Positions 9,163-20,510 of a DNA stretch of 64,000 nt are shown here, piece after piece (position 1 is the stretch's first letter; the number at the start of each line of letters is the position of its first letter). The stretch is from Caldilineaceae bacterium (GTDB lineage Bacteria > Chloroflexota > Anaerolineae > Caldilineales > Caldilineaceae). The stretch covers positions 34,324 to 98,323 of the forward strand of contig JAJDTL010000006.1 of the NCBI GenBank assembly GCA_022827195.1. The letters run 5' to 3'. The position numbers and the translations under genes are program-made. The notes under the pieces were generated by a model. The model saw only the letters and a list, made by a program, of their open reading frames with translations. It was not told the DNA's origin and did not search any database.

Positions 9163-10077
9163 CTAACAGCCGTCGGCAGCCCTTCGGTTGACCTCGTCGA
9201 TAACTCCGTCTTTTTCTTCGGTGTTGTTTTCGGTGCAGAAAAGCGCGTCCTCGAGCAGGAAGGCGCATCCGGCGTAGAAGCGGATGCGCTCCCAGCAGCG
9301 GTTGATGCGCGGGTAGACTCTGGCGCAGCGCTGCAGAAACTCTTCGCCGTAGCAGACGCACAGACCGGCAAAGTCGACCGCAGGGTCGCCGACGCCGGCG
9401 TGGCCGAAGTCGACAATCCCCGTTATCCGCTGCGACCCCTCGCTGTACAGGATATTGCTGGCGCCGAAGTCACCGTGCCGAAGCACGTCGGCATAGTCAA
9501 AACTGTCTGCGTTCTCCAGGAATGGGACGAACTGACCTTCCGTCCAGTCGCGGGCCTCGGCGTTCAGGCGGGGATAGACGACGCGGCGGATTCGTGCGAA
9601 AACCTTGCTCCAGGCGGCCTGCGTTTCCGCCGGCTTCAACGGGTAGTCGATAGCTTGCGGCGGGATGGCGTGGAGCGTTTTCAGGAACGTTGCCAGATCA
9701 ACCGCCAGACGGTCGAGCGCTCTGTCATCTTCGATCTGCGCGAATTTCTCAGGCCACAACGCTTCGCCCGCCAGTTTGCGGTAGCCGACAAAGGCCCGGC
9801 CCACCTTCTCATTGCTCGGGGCGTGGAAGATGTAGTGCGGCGTCGCCGTTGGGAGGTGCGGACCGACGGCGTCCAGGATTGCCTGCTCGCGGCGCAGCGC
9901 GGCTACGCCGTCCGCGTACTTGGGAAAACGAAAGAGCAGCTCGTCGTTGACCAGAAGCAGGTCGTTGTTCTGGCCGGCCCGATAGAGTACGCCCGTACTG
10001 ATCGTCAGTTTGGGATAGGCGGCGGCGATCCCTTCCAGATATAGTCGCTGTCTGTCCTTTATGTCCGCGTAGGTCAT
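9163..10077 (-). CDS. Aminoglycoside-phosphotransferase-fold kinase (APH family)
   Basis: The 304-residue protein has the APH/choline-kinase fold. The catalytic loop is LRHGDFGASNILY (Brenner motif HGD-x4-N) and the metal-binding segment is GIVDFGHAGVGDPAVDFAGL. The N-lobe strand LLFRFPKY carries no obvious nucleotide Lys, as is common in this family. Most environmental members phosphorylate small metabolites rather than antibiotics, so resistance should not be assumed. It converges with the cupin gene, leaving 12 bases between stops. Confidence 0.82.
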   Translation of the reverse strand: MTYADIKDRQRLYLEGIAAAYPKLTISTGVLYRAGQNNDLLLVNDELLFRFPKYADGVAALRREQAILDAVGPHLPTATPHYIFHAPSNEKVGRAFVGYRKLAGEALWPEKFAQIEDDRALDRLAVDLATFLKTLHAIPPQAIDYPLKPAETQAAWSKVFARIRRVVYPRLNAEARDWTEGQFVPFLENADSFDYADVLRHGDFGASNILYSEGSQRITGIVDFGHAGVGDPAVDFAGLCVCYGEEFLQRCARVYPRINRCWERIRFYAGCAFLLEDALFCTENNTEEKDGVIDEVNRRAADGC

Positions 10078-10110
10078 CGTTGCTTGTGTAAGGGTCCTCG
10101 TTGTTTCTCT

Positions 10111-12183
<2,073 letters not shown>

Positions 12184-12554
12184 GTCGACTCCCTTGGCGC
12201 AGCTGCGCGCCGGCGTAAGTGCGTATGTGTAAAGGCAATTATAGCCAGTGGACCCTGCCGCGTCGAATCAGAATGTGGCGCCGGCATGGTCTCAAAACGT
12301 ATTGACAGCTACCGACGGGGGTGCTACTATGCTGCTATTCTTCACGTTCAAGCGTTGCCAGACGGGACTTCTGCAATTCTGAATCCGTGGAGAAAGTTCT
12401 CCCACAAAGAAGGCTGTCAAGCAGACCGATCAGAGTCCTTTTCCGTGTTGCGGTTTGCGAGAGTTGCATCAGACTGAAACCGTCTTGTCGAATTCGCTTG
12501 AATGTCTGTACATTGTTGTATGGACTGGCAACATCGAATTAAGGAGACTCCAGC
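12184..12554. other. Divergent intergenic region with long transporter leader
   Basis: This 371-base gap separates the divergently oriented YyaL-type gene and the first binding-protein gene. It contains a strong promoter (12,302-12,330) and about 220 bases of untranslated leader in which I see no riboswitch I can name. Confidence 0.5.
12302..12330 (+). promoter_or_regulatory. Sigma-70-type promoter upstream of first ABC transporter operon
   Basis: TTGACA at 12,302-12,307 and TACTAT at 12,325-12,330 are separated by 17 bases. The box pair is close to consensus and points toward the binding-protein gene at 12,555, leaving a leader of roughly 220 bases. Confidence 0.6.
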
Positions 12555-14318
12555 ATGACAAACAAGAAGATGTTTCTTCTGGCAACGCTTCTGGTGGGCG
12601 CGTTGATTCTGGCGGGTTGTCCTCAACCCACGCCGGTAGTCCAAACGGTCAAGGAAACGGTGATCGTGACCCAGACGGAGGAGGTTGAAGTTGAGGTAGT
12701 AGTGACCCCGACCCCTGTGCCGCCGGTACAGGGCGGAGTTTGGGTGGAAGGATCGAGCGCCGACGCCTCAATACTGAATCCGATTTTGGCGGCGGACGCC
12801 GCCAGTTTCGACATTCTCGGCTGGTTCTTCCCCGGTCTCTTGGGGCAGGATCCGTTCAGCGGCGCGATTGTACCCACTGAGATGGCGGAGAGCTGGGATG
12901 TGTCCGAAGATGGGCTGGTCTGGACCTTCCATCTGCAAGACGGTGTGATCTGGTCGGATGGCGAGCAGGTGACGGCAGCCGACTTCAAGTTCACCTATGA
13001 CGCCATCGCCAGCGACCTGGTCGAAACGCCGCGCAAGGCGAATCTGGACAATATTGAAAGCATCGAGGTGCTGGATCCGCTTACAATCCGCGTTACCTAC
13101 GGTGAGGTCAAGTGTGACGCGTTGAATAACCTCGGTCTGGGCTGGCTGCCGAGCCATCTCTATGCCGAGGATTACAGTGATGTGATGGACACGCCTTTGA
13201 ACGAGGCGCCTACCGTCAGCGCGGGCCCGTTTGTATTCAATGAGTGGATGCGGGACGACAACGCGACCGTGCTGCGCAACGACACCTACTGGAAGGGCGC
13301 GCCCAACATGGACGGGTGGATCTACAAGATCGTTCCTGACCCTGGCGCGCGGCTGGCCCAGTTGCAGACCGGTGAATTGGACCTGATCGGTGTGCAGCCT
13401 GAGCAGCTGACCACCGTGCAGCTTGATTCCAGTCTGAACCTGCACACGTACAAGGACGACGGCTACAGCTACATCGGCCTGAACCTGGCCAACCCGGAGA
13501 ACCCGCAGGCCGGTCAGGATGAGGAGGGCAATCTGATTGAGCAGGACCCGCATCCGATCCTGGGTGATCTGGCCGTGCGCCAGGCGATAGCCCATGCGCT
13601 GGATTACGAGACGATAATCAGCAAGGTCTACCTGGGACAGGGCTATCAGATCGCATCGAATGTGCTGCCCGCCGTCGGGTGGGCCCACGACCCGTCCATC
13701 CAGCCGTATGCCTTCGACACGGAGTTGGCGGCGCGGATTCTGGAGGCGGCCGGCTGGACTGACAGCGACGCGGACGGTGTGCGGGAGTGCAACGGCTGCT
13801 CCACTGCGGAACAGGGCGTGGCGCTGACGATCAAGCTCCAGACGAATGCGGGCAATACGACGCGCGAAGATCTGGGCGCGCTCGTGCAGGATCAGCTGAA
13901 CAGCATCGGTTTCGACATCCAGTTTGAGGCGATTGAGTTCGGCACACTGGTGCAGGAGTTGTTGGGTCAGACGTTTGAGATGGTCATTATCGGTTGGACA
14001 GGCCTGGGCACCGACCCGAACGACGATTCTTTCTGGCATTCGAGGTTCGACACGCCGGGTAGCGGCTTCAACTTTGTCAGCTACCAGAATGCGCGCATCG
14101 ATGAGCTGCTGGATCAGGGTGTGAGCGTTCCCGGTTGCGCGCCTGAGGACCGGGCGCCGCTGTACCAGGAGATTCAGCAGATTATACATGACGACATTCC
14201 ATACGTCTTTGTGACCGGCTCGGTTGGCAATACCGGTTACTCCGGTAAGTTCAACGGGACCGACCCGGGGCCGTGGAGCTTCTACCACAACATCCAGACC
14301 TGGTCGTTGGCGGAGTAG
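12555..14318 (+). CDS. ABC transporter substrate-binding lipoprotein, family 5 (peptide/oligosaccharide)
   Basis: The 587-residue protein has a signal peptide and lipobox ending LILAGC, so Cys22 is the lipidated residue. A TP-rich tether follows (about 23-60). Family-5 motifs occur in the normal order: EDGLVWTFHLQDGVIWSDGEQVTAADF, AGPFVFNEW with VLRNDTYWKGAPNMDG, LQTGELDLIG and LAVRQAIAHALDYETII. A small insertion (ADGVRECNGCSTAE) adds a Cys pair near residue 415. It is the first gene of an operon with two permeases. Cargo is probably oligopeptide or oligosaccharide; the sequence does not say which. AAGGAG lies 9 bases before the ATG. Confidence 0.92.
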   Translation: MTNKKMFLLATLLVGALILAGCPQPTPVVQTVKETVIVTQTEEVEVEVVVTPTPVPPVQGGVWVEGSSADASILNPILAADAASFDILGWFFPGLLGQDPFSGAIVPTEMAESWDVSEDGLVWTFHLQDGVIWSDGEQVTAADFKFTYDAIASDLVETPRKANLDNIESIEVLDPLTIRVTYGEVKCDALNNLGLGWLPSHLYAEDYSDVMDTPLNEAPTVSAGPFVFNEWMRDDNATVLRNDTYWKGAPNMDGWIYKIVPDPGARLAQLQTGELDLIGVQPEQLTTVQLDSSLNLHTYKDDGYSYIGLNLANPENPQAGQDEEGNLIEQDPHPILGDLAVRQAIAHALDYETIISKVYLGQGYQIASNVLPAVGWAHDPSIQPYAFDTELAARILEAAGWTDSDADGVRECNGCSTAEQGVALTIKLQTNAGNTTREDLGALVQDQLNSIGFDIQFEAIEFGTLVQELLGQTFEMVIIGWTGLGTDPNDDSFWHSRFDTPGSGFNFVSYQNARIDELLDQGVSVPGCAPEDRAPLYQEIQQIIHDDIPYVFVTGSVGNTGYSGKFNGTDPGPWSFYHNIQTWSLAE

Positions 14319-14474
14319 GCTGTGTAACCAGCCGGCGGCCGTGGAGCGGAGGGCCGGAGAGATGATTGCAGTGCGCTAGCCGCTGCCCCCCAAAGTTATG
14401 AGTTGCGCCTACCGCCCGCATCTCCTCCGCCCCTTTTCGCAGCTGGAGGGGCGTTCTAGGAAACCATCCGATTT

Positions 14475-15539
14475 ATGGCACGCTTCGTCGTTCGCCGCCT
14501 GCTGCAGGCGATTCCAACGCTCCTGGGTGTTAGCGTCATCAGCTTTGCAATTGTGTACAACTCTCCCGGCGACCCTGTTCTCATCCGCACATTCGATCCG
14601 AACATTACACCGGAGAGTCGCGAGATTCTACGACGCCAGCTGGGGCTGGACCAGCACTGGACGCTGCAATATGTCAGCTGGCTGACCGGAATCACGCTGC
14701 GGAGGGGAGATGTCGCGCAAGAGTTTACACGTAGAGGAACAGGATGTACCTACGTTGCCGGTGTTCACGCGACCATTTGCGACAATGGCGGCGGCATACT
14801 TCGGGGGAACCTGGGCACAAGCATTGCCACCAACCAGGCGGTCTGGGATCGTCTTACAGAGCGGATGCCCGCGACCTTTCGGCTTGGTTTCTGGGCGCTG
14901 CTTGTCTCGCTCGTAGTCGGTGTGTCACTGGGCGTGCTCAGCGCCGTTCACCAGGGATCGATTCTCGATAACGCGTTGCGCGTGTTGGCGGTTATGGGGA
15001 ACGCTCTGCCGAACTTCTGGTTCGGGCTTCTGCTGATTCTGGTCTTCGGCGTCGTGCTGGGCTGGCTGCCAACCGGCGGCAGGCAGAGCGTGTCGCTGAC
15101 TAATGAGTTTGACCTGGTGGACAGGCTCAGGCACCTGGTCCTGCCGACGTTAGTTCTGGCGTTTGGGGGCATCGCTAGCCTCAGCCGGTATATGCGGACG
15201 GAGACGCTTGAGGTAATCAGGACCGACTACATACGCATGGCGAGGGCCAAAGGCCTGGCGGCCAGACGAATCTGGTTCATCCATGCCCTGCGCAACGCCC
15301 TGATCCCTCTGATGACGATTCTTGGCCCGGCGATACTGGGCATTCTCTCGGGCGCAGTTGTAACGGAGACCGTCTTCTCCTGGCCGGGTACGGGGCGGTT
15401 GACCTTCAGCGCCGCCGTACAGCGGGACTACCCCACGGTTTTGGGCGCGGTGATGTTTTTCTCGTTGTTGACGATCCTGGGAAACCTGCTTTCCGACATA
15501 CTCTACGGCGTCGTGGATCCCCGAGTGCGGCTGGCTTGA
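14475..15539 (+). CDS. ABC transporter permease, DppB/OppB type
   Basis: The 354-residue protein has an N-terminal helix in LLQAIPTLLGVSVISFAIVY, about six membrane helices, and the cytoplasmic ATPase-contact loop DYIRMARAKGLAARR followed by the closing GAVVTETVFSWPGTGRL, all typical of DppB. Residues 75-105 hold an extra-cytoplasmic insert with two Cys (GTGCTYVAGVHATICD) that may form a disulphide. It follows the binding protein by 156 bases. Confidence 0.92.
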   Translation: MARFVVRRLLQAIPTLLGVSVISFAIVYNSPGDPVLIRTFDPNITPESREILRRQLGLDQHWTLQYVSWLTGITLRRGDVAQEFTRRGTGCTYVAGVHATICDNGGGILRGNLGTSIATNQAVWDRLTERMPATFRLGFWALLVSLVVGVSLGVLSAVHQGSILDNALRVLAVMGNALPNFWFGLLLILVFGVVLGWLPTGGRQSVSLTNEFDLVDRLRHLVLPTLVLAFGGIASLSRYMRTETLEVIRTDYIRMARAKGLAARRIWFIHALRNALIPLMTILGPAILGILSGAVVTETVFSWPGTGRLTFSAAVQRDYPTVLGAVMFFSLLTILGNLLSDILYGVVDPRVRLA

Positions 15540-15558
15540 ACCCGGCGGGGTTGGTTAC

Positions 15559-16587
15559 ATGGCGGTAACGCAAGCAGACGGCGCGGTTCTCGGGGCTCTG
15601 CAGGGCAATGCCGGTCTTCGCTCGAAGCCGCGTACCTACTGGTCGATGGCGATCGAGTCCCTTCGCCGGGACAAGATAACACTGGCTGCAATCGGCTTCC
15701 TGCTGGTCATGGCGATTCTGTCCCTGTCCGCTTCGGCTATCGCTGGGCGCATTGGCGTAGGGCCGAACGATACCAACATCGACAATGCCTTCCAGCAACC
15801 CTATCTGGTCCCATACATTGGGTGGCGCACCGGACGAGATCCGACCACCGCTCCGCTGATGCTGGGAAAGTCCGGCGGCACTGCCCACTGGCTGGGAACC
15901 GACCAGCTCGGCCGCGATCAGTTTGTGCGGCTTCTGTATGGCGGACGGGTCAGCCTCGGCATCGCCTTTGCCGCCGCGGCCCTGACGCTGGTACTGGGGG
16001 TGACCGTTGGCACGGTGGCAGGCTATTTCGGGGGAGCGGTTGATGACCTGATCATCTGGTTCATCAACACCTTCGTTTCCATTCCCGGCATCTATCTGCT
16101 TATAATCGTTACAGCGATCTTCAAGCCGAATCCGATTACGTTGACGCTTTTCCTCGGGCTGTTGGGCTGGTTTGGCACGGCGCGGCTGATTCGAGGCAAC
16201 GTCTTCAAAGTGCGGGCGCTGGACTTTGTTCTGGCGGCGAGGTCGGTGGGCACACGCGACGCCCGCGTCATGCTCCAACATGTGGTCCCCAACAGCCTGC
16301 CGATCATTATCGTCAACGCCGCGATCGACATAGGGGGCCTGATCCTGGTCGAATCCGCGCTCAGTTTTCTGGGATTGGGCGTACAGCCGCCTACCGCTAC
16401 CTGGGGTAGTATGCTCAAAAGGGCAAACAACTTCATGTTCCTGCGCCATCCGGAGACCGAGGCCTTTGTCGCGTTGCATCTCCTGGTTGGCCCCGGCCTG
16501 TTGATCTTTCTAACAGTTCTTGCGTTGTATCTCACCGGAGACGGACTGCGGGATGCGCTGGATCCGATGATGAAGAACATACGGTAA
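15559..16587 (+). CDS. ABC transporter permease, DppC/OppC type
   Basis: The 342-residue protein pairs with the preceding permease, whose stop lies 19 bases upstream. The N-terminal cytoplasmic segment is followed by a helix at LAAIGFLLVMAILSLSA, the LGTDQLGRDQFVRLLYGGRVSLGIA motif typical of DppC, the EAA loop LDFVLAARSVGTRDARVM, and ESALSFLGLGVQPPTATWGSML. This operon has no ATPase genes of its own; it may use those encoded at 21,868-23,968. Confidence 0.93.
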   Translation: MAVTQADGAVLGALQGNAGLRSKPRTYWSMAIESLRRDKITLAAIGFLLVMAILSLSASAIAGRIGVGPNDTNIDNAFQQPYLVPYIGWRTGRDPTTAPLMLGKSGGTAHWLGTDQLGRDQFVRLLYGGRVSLGIAFAAAALTLVLGVTVGTVAGYFGGAVDDLIIWFINTFVSIPGIYLLIIVTAIFKPNPITLTLFLGLLGWFGTARLIRGNVFKVRALDFVLAARSVGTRDARVMLQHVVPNSLPIIIVNAAIDIGGLILVESALSFLGLGVQPPTATWGSMLKRANNFMFLRHPETEAFVALHLLVGPGLLIFLTVLALYLTGDGLRDALDPMMKNIR

Positions 16588-16698
16588 ACGCCCAATGTGT
16601 ACGCATCCGCGCCGGATGAGGCCGTTATCCGGCGCGGCTAGCGGCGACTGTCCATTTAACAGTCGTTGTCATCTAATGAACGAAAAGGAGATAAGCCC

Positions 16699-19272
16699 AT
16701 GAGACCAACCCGATTTTCCCTACTTGCGATCCTGCTGATCGTCGCGCTGATCTTCGCGGCGTGCGGCCCGTCCGGCCAACCCGACGCGGCCGAGGAGCCG
16801 GCAGCGCCTGTCCAGGAGGAACAGGCCGCCGCCGAGGAAGAGGAGGAGCAGGAGGAAGCGGTCGCCGAGGAGGAGAAAGCCGAAGAAGAAGCCCCCGCCA
16901 TGATGAGCGACCGCGCGGGCGCCTGGGTGGATGAAGTGATCGCGGTCGAAGAGCCGTCAGCGGCTGCGGCCGTCACGCGTATGGATCTTGGGGAGATCGA
17001 CGCCTACGCGTTCTCCATCAGCGATGCCGAGGTCTACGCCACGGTCCAGGGGATGGACAGCCTGACCTATTCCAACTCCTTCGGTGTGTACGCGGAGCTA
17101 ACCTTCAACCCCTCCGGGCCGGTATTTGACGGTACAGGTAAACTCAACCCGTTTGCCGTGCCGCGCATCCGCGAGGCCATGAACTACCTGGTTGATCGCG
17201 ATTTCATTTCCCAGGAGATCTACGGTGGGTTGGCATCGCCGCGCTATATGGCCATCACCAACGCCTTCCCCGACTATGCTCGCCTGGTTGATATCGTGCG
17301 GCAGCTTGAGTTGGAGTATGCTCACAACCCGGAGAAGGCGGCCGAGATCATCACCGAGGAGATGGAGGCCCTCGGCGCCGTGATGGAACACGGTGTTTGG
17401 CACTATGAAGGCGAGGAAGTCGAGATCATCTTCCTCATCCGCACCGAGGATGAGCGCAAGGAGATCGGAGACTACGTATCCACAATGCTTGAGGACCTGG
17501 GCTTTAGCGTCGTTCGCGACTATAAGACCGCCGCGGAGGCCTCCCCAATCTGGATCCGGACTGAGCCCGCCGAAGGGCTATTCCACATCTACACGGGCGG
17601 CTGGATTACAACCGCAATCAGCCGCGATCAGGCCGGCAATTTCGACTTCTTCTATACGAACCGCGGCCTGCCTTTCCCGCTATGGCAGGCATACACGCCT
17701 TCGGAAGAGTTCGACGCTACCTCCGAAAAGCTGGACCTGCGCGATTTCACCACCATGGAAGAACGGCGTGATCTCTTCGCCGACGTTCTCGCCCTCTCCA
17801 TGCAGGACTCGGTGCGCGTCTGGTTGGTGAACCAGCTCGGCTTCACCGCCTACAGAAACGACATCTCAGTTTCCACAGATCTGGCCGGTGGTCTGAATGG
17901 CGCCCGCCTGTGGCCCTACACGCTGCGCCGTGCCGGCGAAGAGGGCGGCTCGCTCACGATTGCCATGCCCAGCATGCTGCCTGAGCCCTGGAATCCTGTC
18001 GCAGGCACCAACTGGATCTACGACACGATGCTGATTCGCGCCACCGCGGACTTGGGCGCGATGCCCGACCCCTTCACCGGTCTGCAGTGGCCGCAACGCA
18101 TCGAGAGAGCGGAGGTAACAATCGCGGAAGGGTTGCCCGTCGGCAGCACACACGACTGGGTTGAACTGACCTTCGCTGAGCAGATCGAGGTTCCCGAAGA
18201 TGCCTGGCTGGACTGGGACGCAGTCGAGCAGGAGTTCATCACTGTTGGCGAACGGCATCCCGACGGGTTGACCGCCAACGTCAAGAGTGTCGTCTATTAT
18301 CCTGCCGATCTGTTCGACGTTACCTGGCACGACGGCAGCCAGTTGAGTCTGGCCGACATTGTGCTCGACATGATCACGACCTTCGATCTGGCCAAGGAAG
18401 AAAGTGCAGTCTTCGATGAGGCCCAGGTGCCAAGTCTCAGCAACTTCCAGGGCCATTTCAGGGGTTATCGGATCGTGCAGGAAAATCCGCTCATTGTCGA
18501 GTATTACAGTGACCAGTTCTCCCTCGACGCCGAGTTGAACGTGGCTACATTCTTCCCCGGTACGCCGTGGCATTCGATGACGGTTGGACTGCTGGCCGAG
18601 GCCGCCGGCGAACTGGCCTTCTCTTCGGACAAGGCCGGTGCCAACGAAGTGGAGTGGATGAGCTACATCGCGGGTCCTAGCCTGGAAGTTCTGGCCGGCC
18701 ACCTCGAAGAAGCCACCGCCGGTGGTCATATCCCCTATGAAGCGACACTGGGCGACTACATCAGCGCCGAAGAGGCCGCTGCCCGTTGGGATAACCTCAG
18801 CGGCTGGTACGAAGACAAAGGTCACTTCTGGGTTGGCAATGGGCCCTTCTACCTGGAGAAGGCATTCACCACTGAGAAGACCGTCCAGTTGGTGCGCAAC
18901 GAAGACTTCACCGATCCCGCCACCAAGTGGGAAGGGTTCGATGCGCCGATGATTGCCGAAGTATCGGTCGATGGGCCTGCCCGCGTGGCTTCCGGCGATG
19001 AGGCCACCTTCGAGGTGATGATCGACTTTGGCGGCGACGCCTATGCCATAGCCGACATCGACGAAGTCAAGTATCTCGTCTTTGACGCCCTTGGCGAACT
19101 GGCCCTCACCGGTACCGCCGAAGCGGTCGAGGATGGCCTCTGGCAGATCACCCTCAGCGCCGAGGATACGGCCGGTCTTGAGTCCGGCGCCAATAAGCTG
19201 GAGGTGGCGGTAGCGCCCCTGCGGGTCAGCATCCCCACCTTCTCGTCGCTCGAGTTTGTAACGACGAACTGA
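16699..19272 (+). CDS. Large family-5-related substrate-binding lipoprotein with apparently permuted domain order
   Basis: The 857-residue protein has a lipobox ending IFAAC (Cys22) and a Glu/Ala-rich acidic tether (30-67). Family-5 motifs appear in a rotated order. Residues 75-180 carry what is normally the middle and C-terminal part (MDLGEIDAYAF, NPFAVPRIREAMNYLVDRDFI). A normal N-terminal start follows at 416 (GGSLTIAMPSMLPEPWNP), then VTWHDGSQLSLADI near 541-554 and the GNGPFYLEK...LVRNEDF block late in the protein. A beta-rich Ig-like tail occupies about 760-857. ATG 16,699 is chosen because AAAGGAG lies 8 bases upstream. It heads the second ABC operon. Confidence 0.85.
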   Translation: MRPTRFSLLAILLIVALIFAACGPSGQPDAAEEPAAPVQEEQAAAEEEEEQEEAVAEEEKAEEEAPAMMSDRAGAWVDEVIAVEEPSAAAAVTRMDLGEIDAYAFSISDAEVYATVQGMDSLTYSNSFGVYAELTFNPSGPVFDGTGKLNPFAVPRIREAMNYLVDRDFISQEIYGGLASPRYMAITNAFPDYARLVDIVRQLELEYAHNPEKAAEIITEEMEALGAVMEHGVWHYEGEEVEIIFLIRTEDERKEIGDYVSTMLEDLGFSVVRDYKTAAEASPIWIRTEPAEGLFHIYTGGWITTAISRDQAGNFDFFYTNRGLPFPLWQAYTPSEEFDATSEKLDLRDFTTMEERRDLFADVLALSMQDSVRVWLVNQLGFTAYRNDISVSTDLAGGLNGARLWPYTLRRAGEEGGSLTIAMPSMLPEPWNPVAGTNWIYDTMLIRATADLGAMPDPFTGLQWPQRIERAEVTIAEGLPVGSTHDWVELTFAEQIEVPEDAWLDWDAVEQEFITVGERHPDGLTANVKSVVYYPADLFDVTWHDGSQLSLADIVLDMITTFDLAKEESAVFDEAQVPSLSNFQGHFRGYRIVQENPLIVEYYSDQFSLDAELNVATFFPGTPWHSMTVGLLAEAAGELAFSSDKAGANEVEWMSYIAGPSLEVLAGHLEEATAGGHIPYEATLGDYISAEEAAARWDNLSGWYEDKGHFWVGNGPFYLEKAFTTEKTVQLVRNEDFTDPATKWEGFDAPMIAEVSVDGPARVASGDEATFEVMIDFGGDAYAIADIDEVKYLVFDALGELALTGTAEAVEDGLWQITLSAEDTAGLESGANKLEVAVAPLRVSIPTFSSLEFVTTN

Positions 19273-19367
19273 CAGTGAAGCAGTGAAACGATGCGAAATG
19301 AGGAGCGGGACACTCTCTCTCGCTCCTCATTTCTCTTCAAATCCTTCTGGAACCACGAGGACAGGCG

Positions 19368-20510
19368 ATGACCGACGCTGCTCTGCCCCTTCAACCCGGC
19401 GCCGAGAGCGCCGCAAGTAGCACGACGCAAAGCACGCTCACGCGCGTTGTGCACTACACGGCGCTGCGTATGGTTGCCATGTTTTTTACGGTCCTGGTCG
19501 GCGTATATCTGACGATTCTGATCGCCAATATGGGCGGCCACGTGGATGAGATCCGCAAAGGGTATATTAGAGAGACGATTGCGATTGCAGTGTCGCAGGA
19601 TCAGGAACTTAAAAACATGACCGCCGATGAACGGCGGGAACATATCGATAAACTGGTTGTTTTGCAGGAAAAGCGGATGGGACTTGACCGACCGTTCCTC
19701 GTTCGCAGCTTCAACTTTCTACTGGGGGCTATGACGCTGAACCTGGGCTGGGCCGACAATATGTCAAGCGATAGCGGCTCGCGCCAGGTGCGTCTGATCA
19801 TCCTGGAGCGCTTGCCCGCCACGGTGCTTCTATTCTCCACCTCCTTTCTAATAAATTTCCTCGTCGGAATCTTCGTCGCCCTCTACCTTTCTCGCAACTA
19901 CGGCAGCAGGCTGGACCGGGTCATCGTTGGATTGGCCCCAACCTCCGCTGCCCCCAGCTGGTTCTACGGCCTCTTCTTCATACTGCTCTTTTCTGCCCTG
20001 CTGGGCTGGTTCCCATTCGGAGGTCTCGTCTCCGCGCCCCCGCCCGAATCGATCATTAACTACGCCCTCAGCGTCCTCAACCACATGGTACTGCCGGTTC
20101 TCGCCATCTTTTTCAGCTCCATCTTCTTGGGCATCTACGGCCAGCGTACCTTTTTCCTCATCTTTTCCAACGAAGACTATGTCGACATGGCCCGCGCCAA
20201 AGGCCTGTCCGACCGCGTGGTCGAGCGCCGCTACATCATGCGCCCGACCATGCCCACCATAGTGACCGGCCTGGCACTGTCCATCATAGGCCTCTGGTTT
20301 GGATCCATTGTGCTTGAGACGATTTTCAACTGGCCGGGTCTGGGGCGGCTTTTCTATCTGGCCTCCAACATATTTGAGACTTCGGTGATCGTAGGCTCCA
20401 CCGTCATCTACGCCTACCTGCTCGGCCTCACTGTCTTCTTCCTCGATATCGTCTACGCCCTCATTGACCCCCGCGTCAAAGTAGGCGGCAACCAGGGAGG
20501 GCAGGCATGA
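19368..20510 (+). CDS. ABC transporter permease, DppB type, with extended N-terminus
   Basis: The 380-residue protein has its first helix at ALRMVAMFFTVLVGVYLTILIA, then a charged extra-cytoplasmic region of about 80 residues (to GLDRPFLVRSFNF). The core BPD_transp_1 domain follows, with DYVDMARAKGLSDRVVERRYIMR and VLETIFNWPGLGRLFY. A GAGGAC site precedes the ATG. Its stop overlaps the next start in ATGA, which indicates translational coupling. Confidence 0.9.
   Translation: MTDAALPLQPGAESAASSTTQSTLTRVVHYTALRMVAMFFTVLVGVYLTILIANMGGHVDEIRKGYIRETIAIAVSQDQELKNMTADERREHIDKLVVLQEKRMGLDRPFLVRSFNFLLGAMTLNLGWADNMSSDSGSRQVRLIILERLPATVLLFSTSFLINFLVGIFVALYLSRNYGSRLDRVIVGLAPTSAAPSWFYGLFFILLFSALLGWFPFGGLVSAPPPESIINYALSVLNHMVLPVLAIFFSSIFLGIYGQRTFFLIFSNEDYVDMARAKGLSDRVVERRYIMRPTMPTIVTGLALSIIGLWFGSIVLETIFNWPGLGRLFYLASNIFETSVIVGSTVIYAYLLGLTVFFLDIVYALIDPRVKVGGNQGGQA

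Noticed and set aside
9163..10077. Antibiotic resistance gene
   Set aside because: The APH fold alone does not imply aminoglycoside resistance; no resistance-specific motif or mobile context is present.
12768..14288. 506-codon open frame on the minus strand inside the first binding-protein gene
   Set aside because: It is antisense to a clear family-5 binding protein, with Arg/Val/His-rich composition and no ribosome site; it is a high-GC shadow frame.
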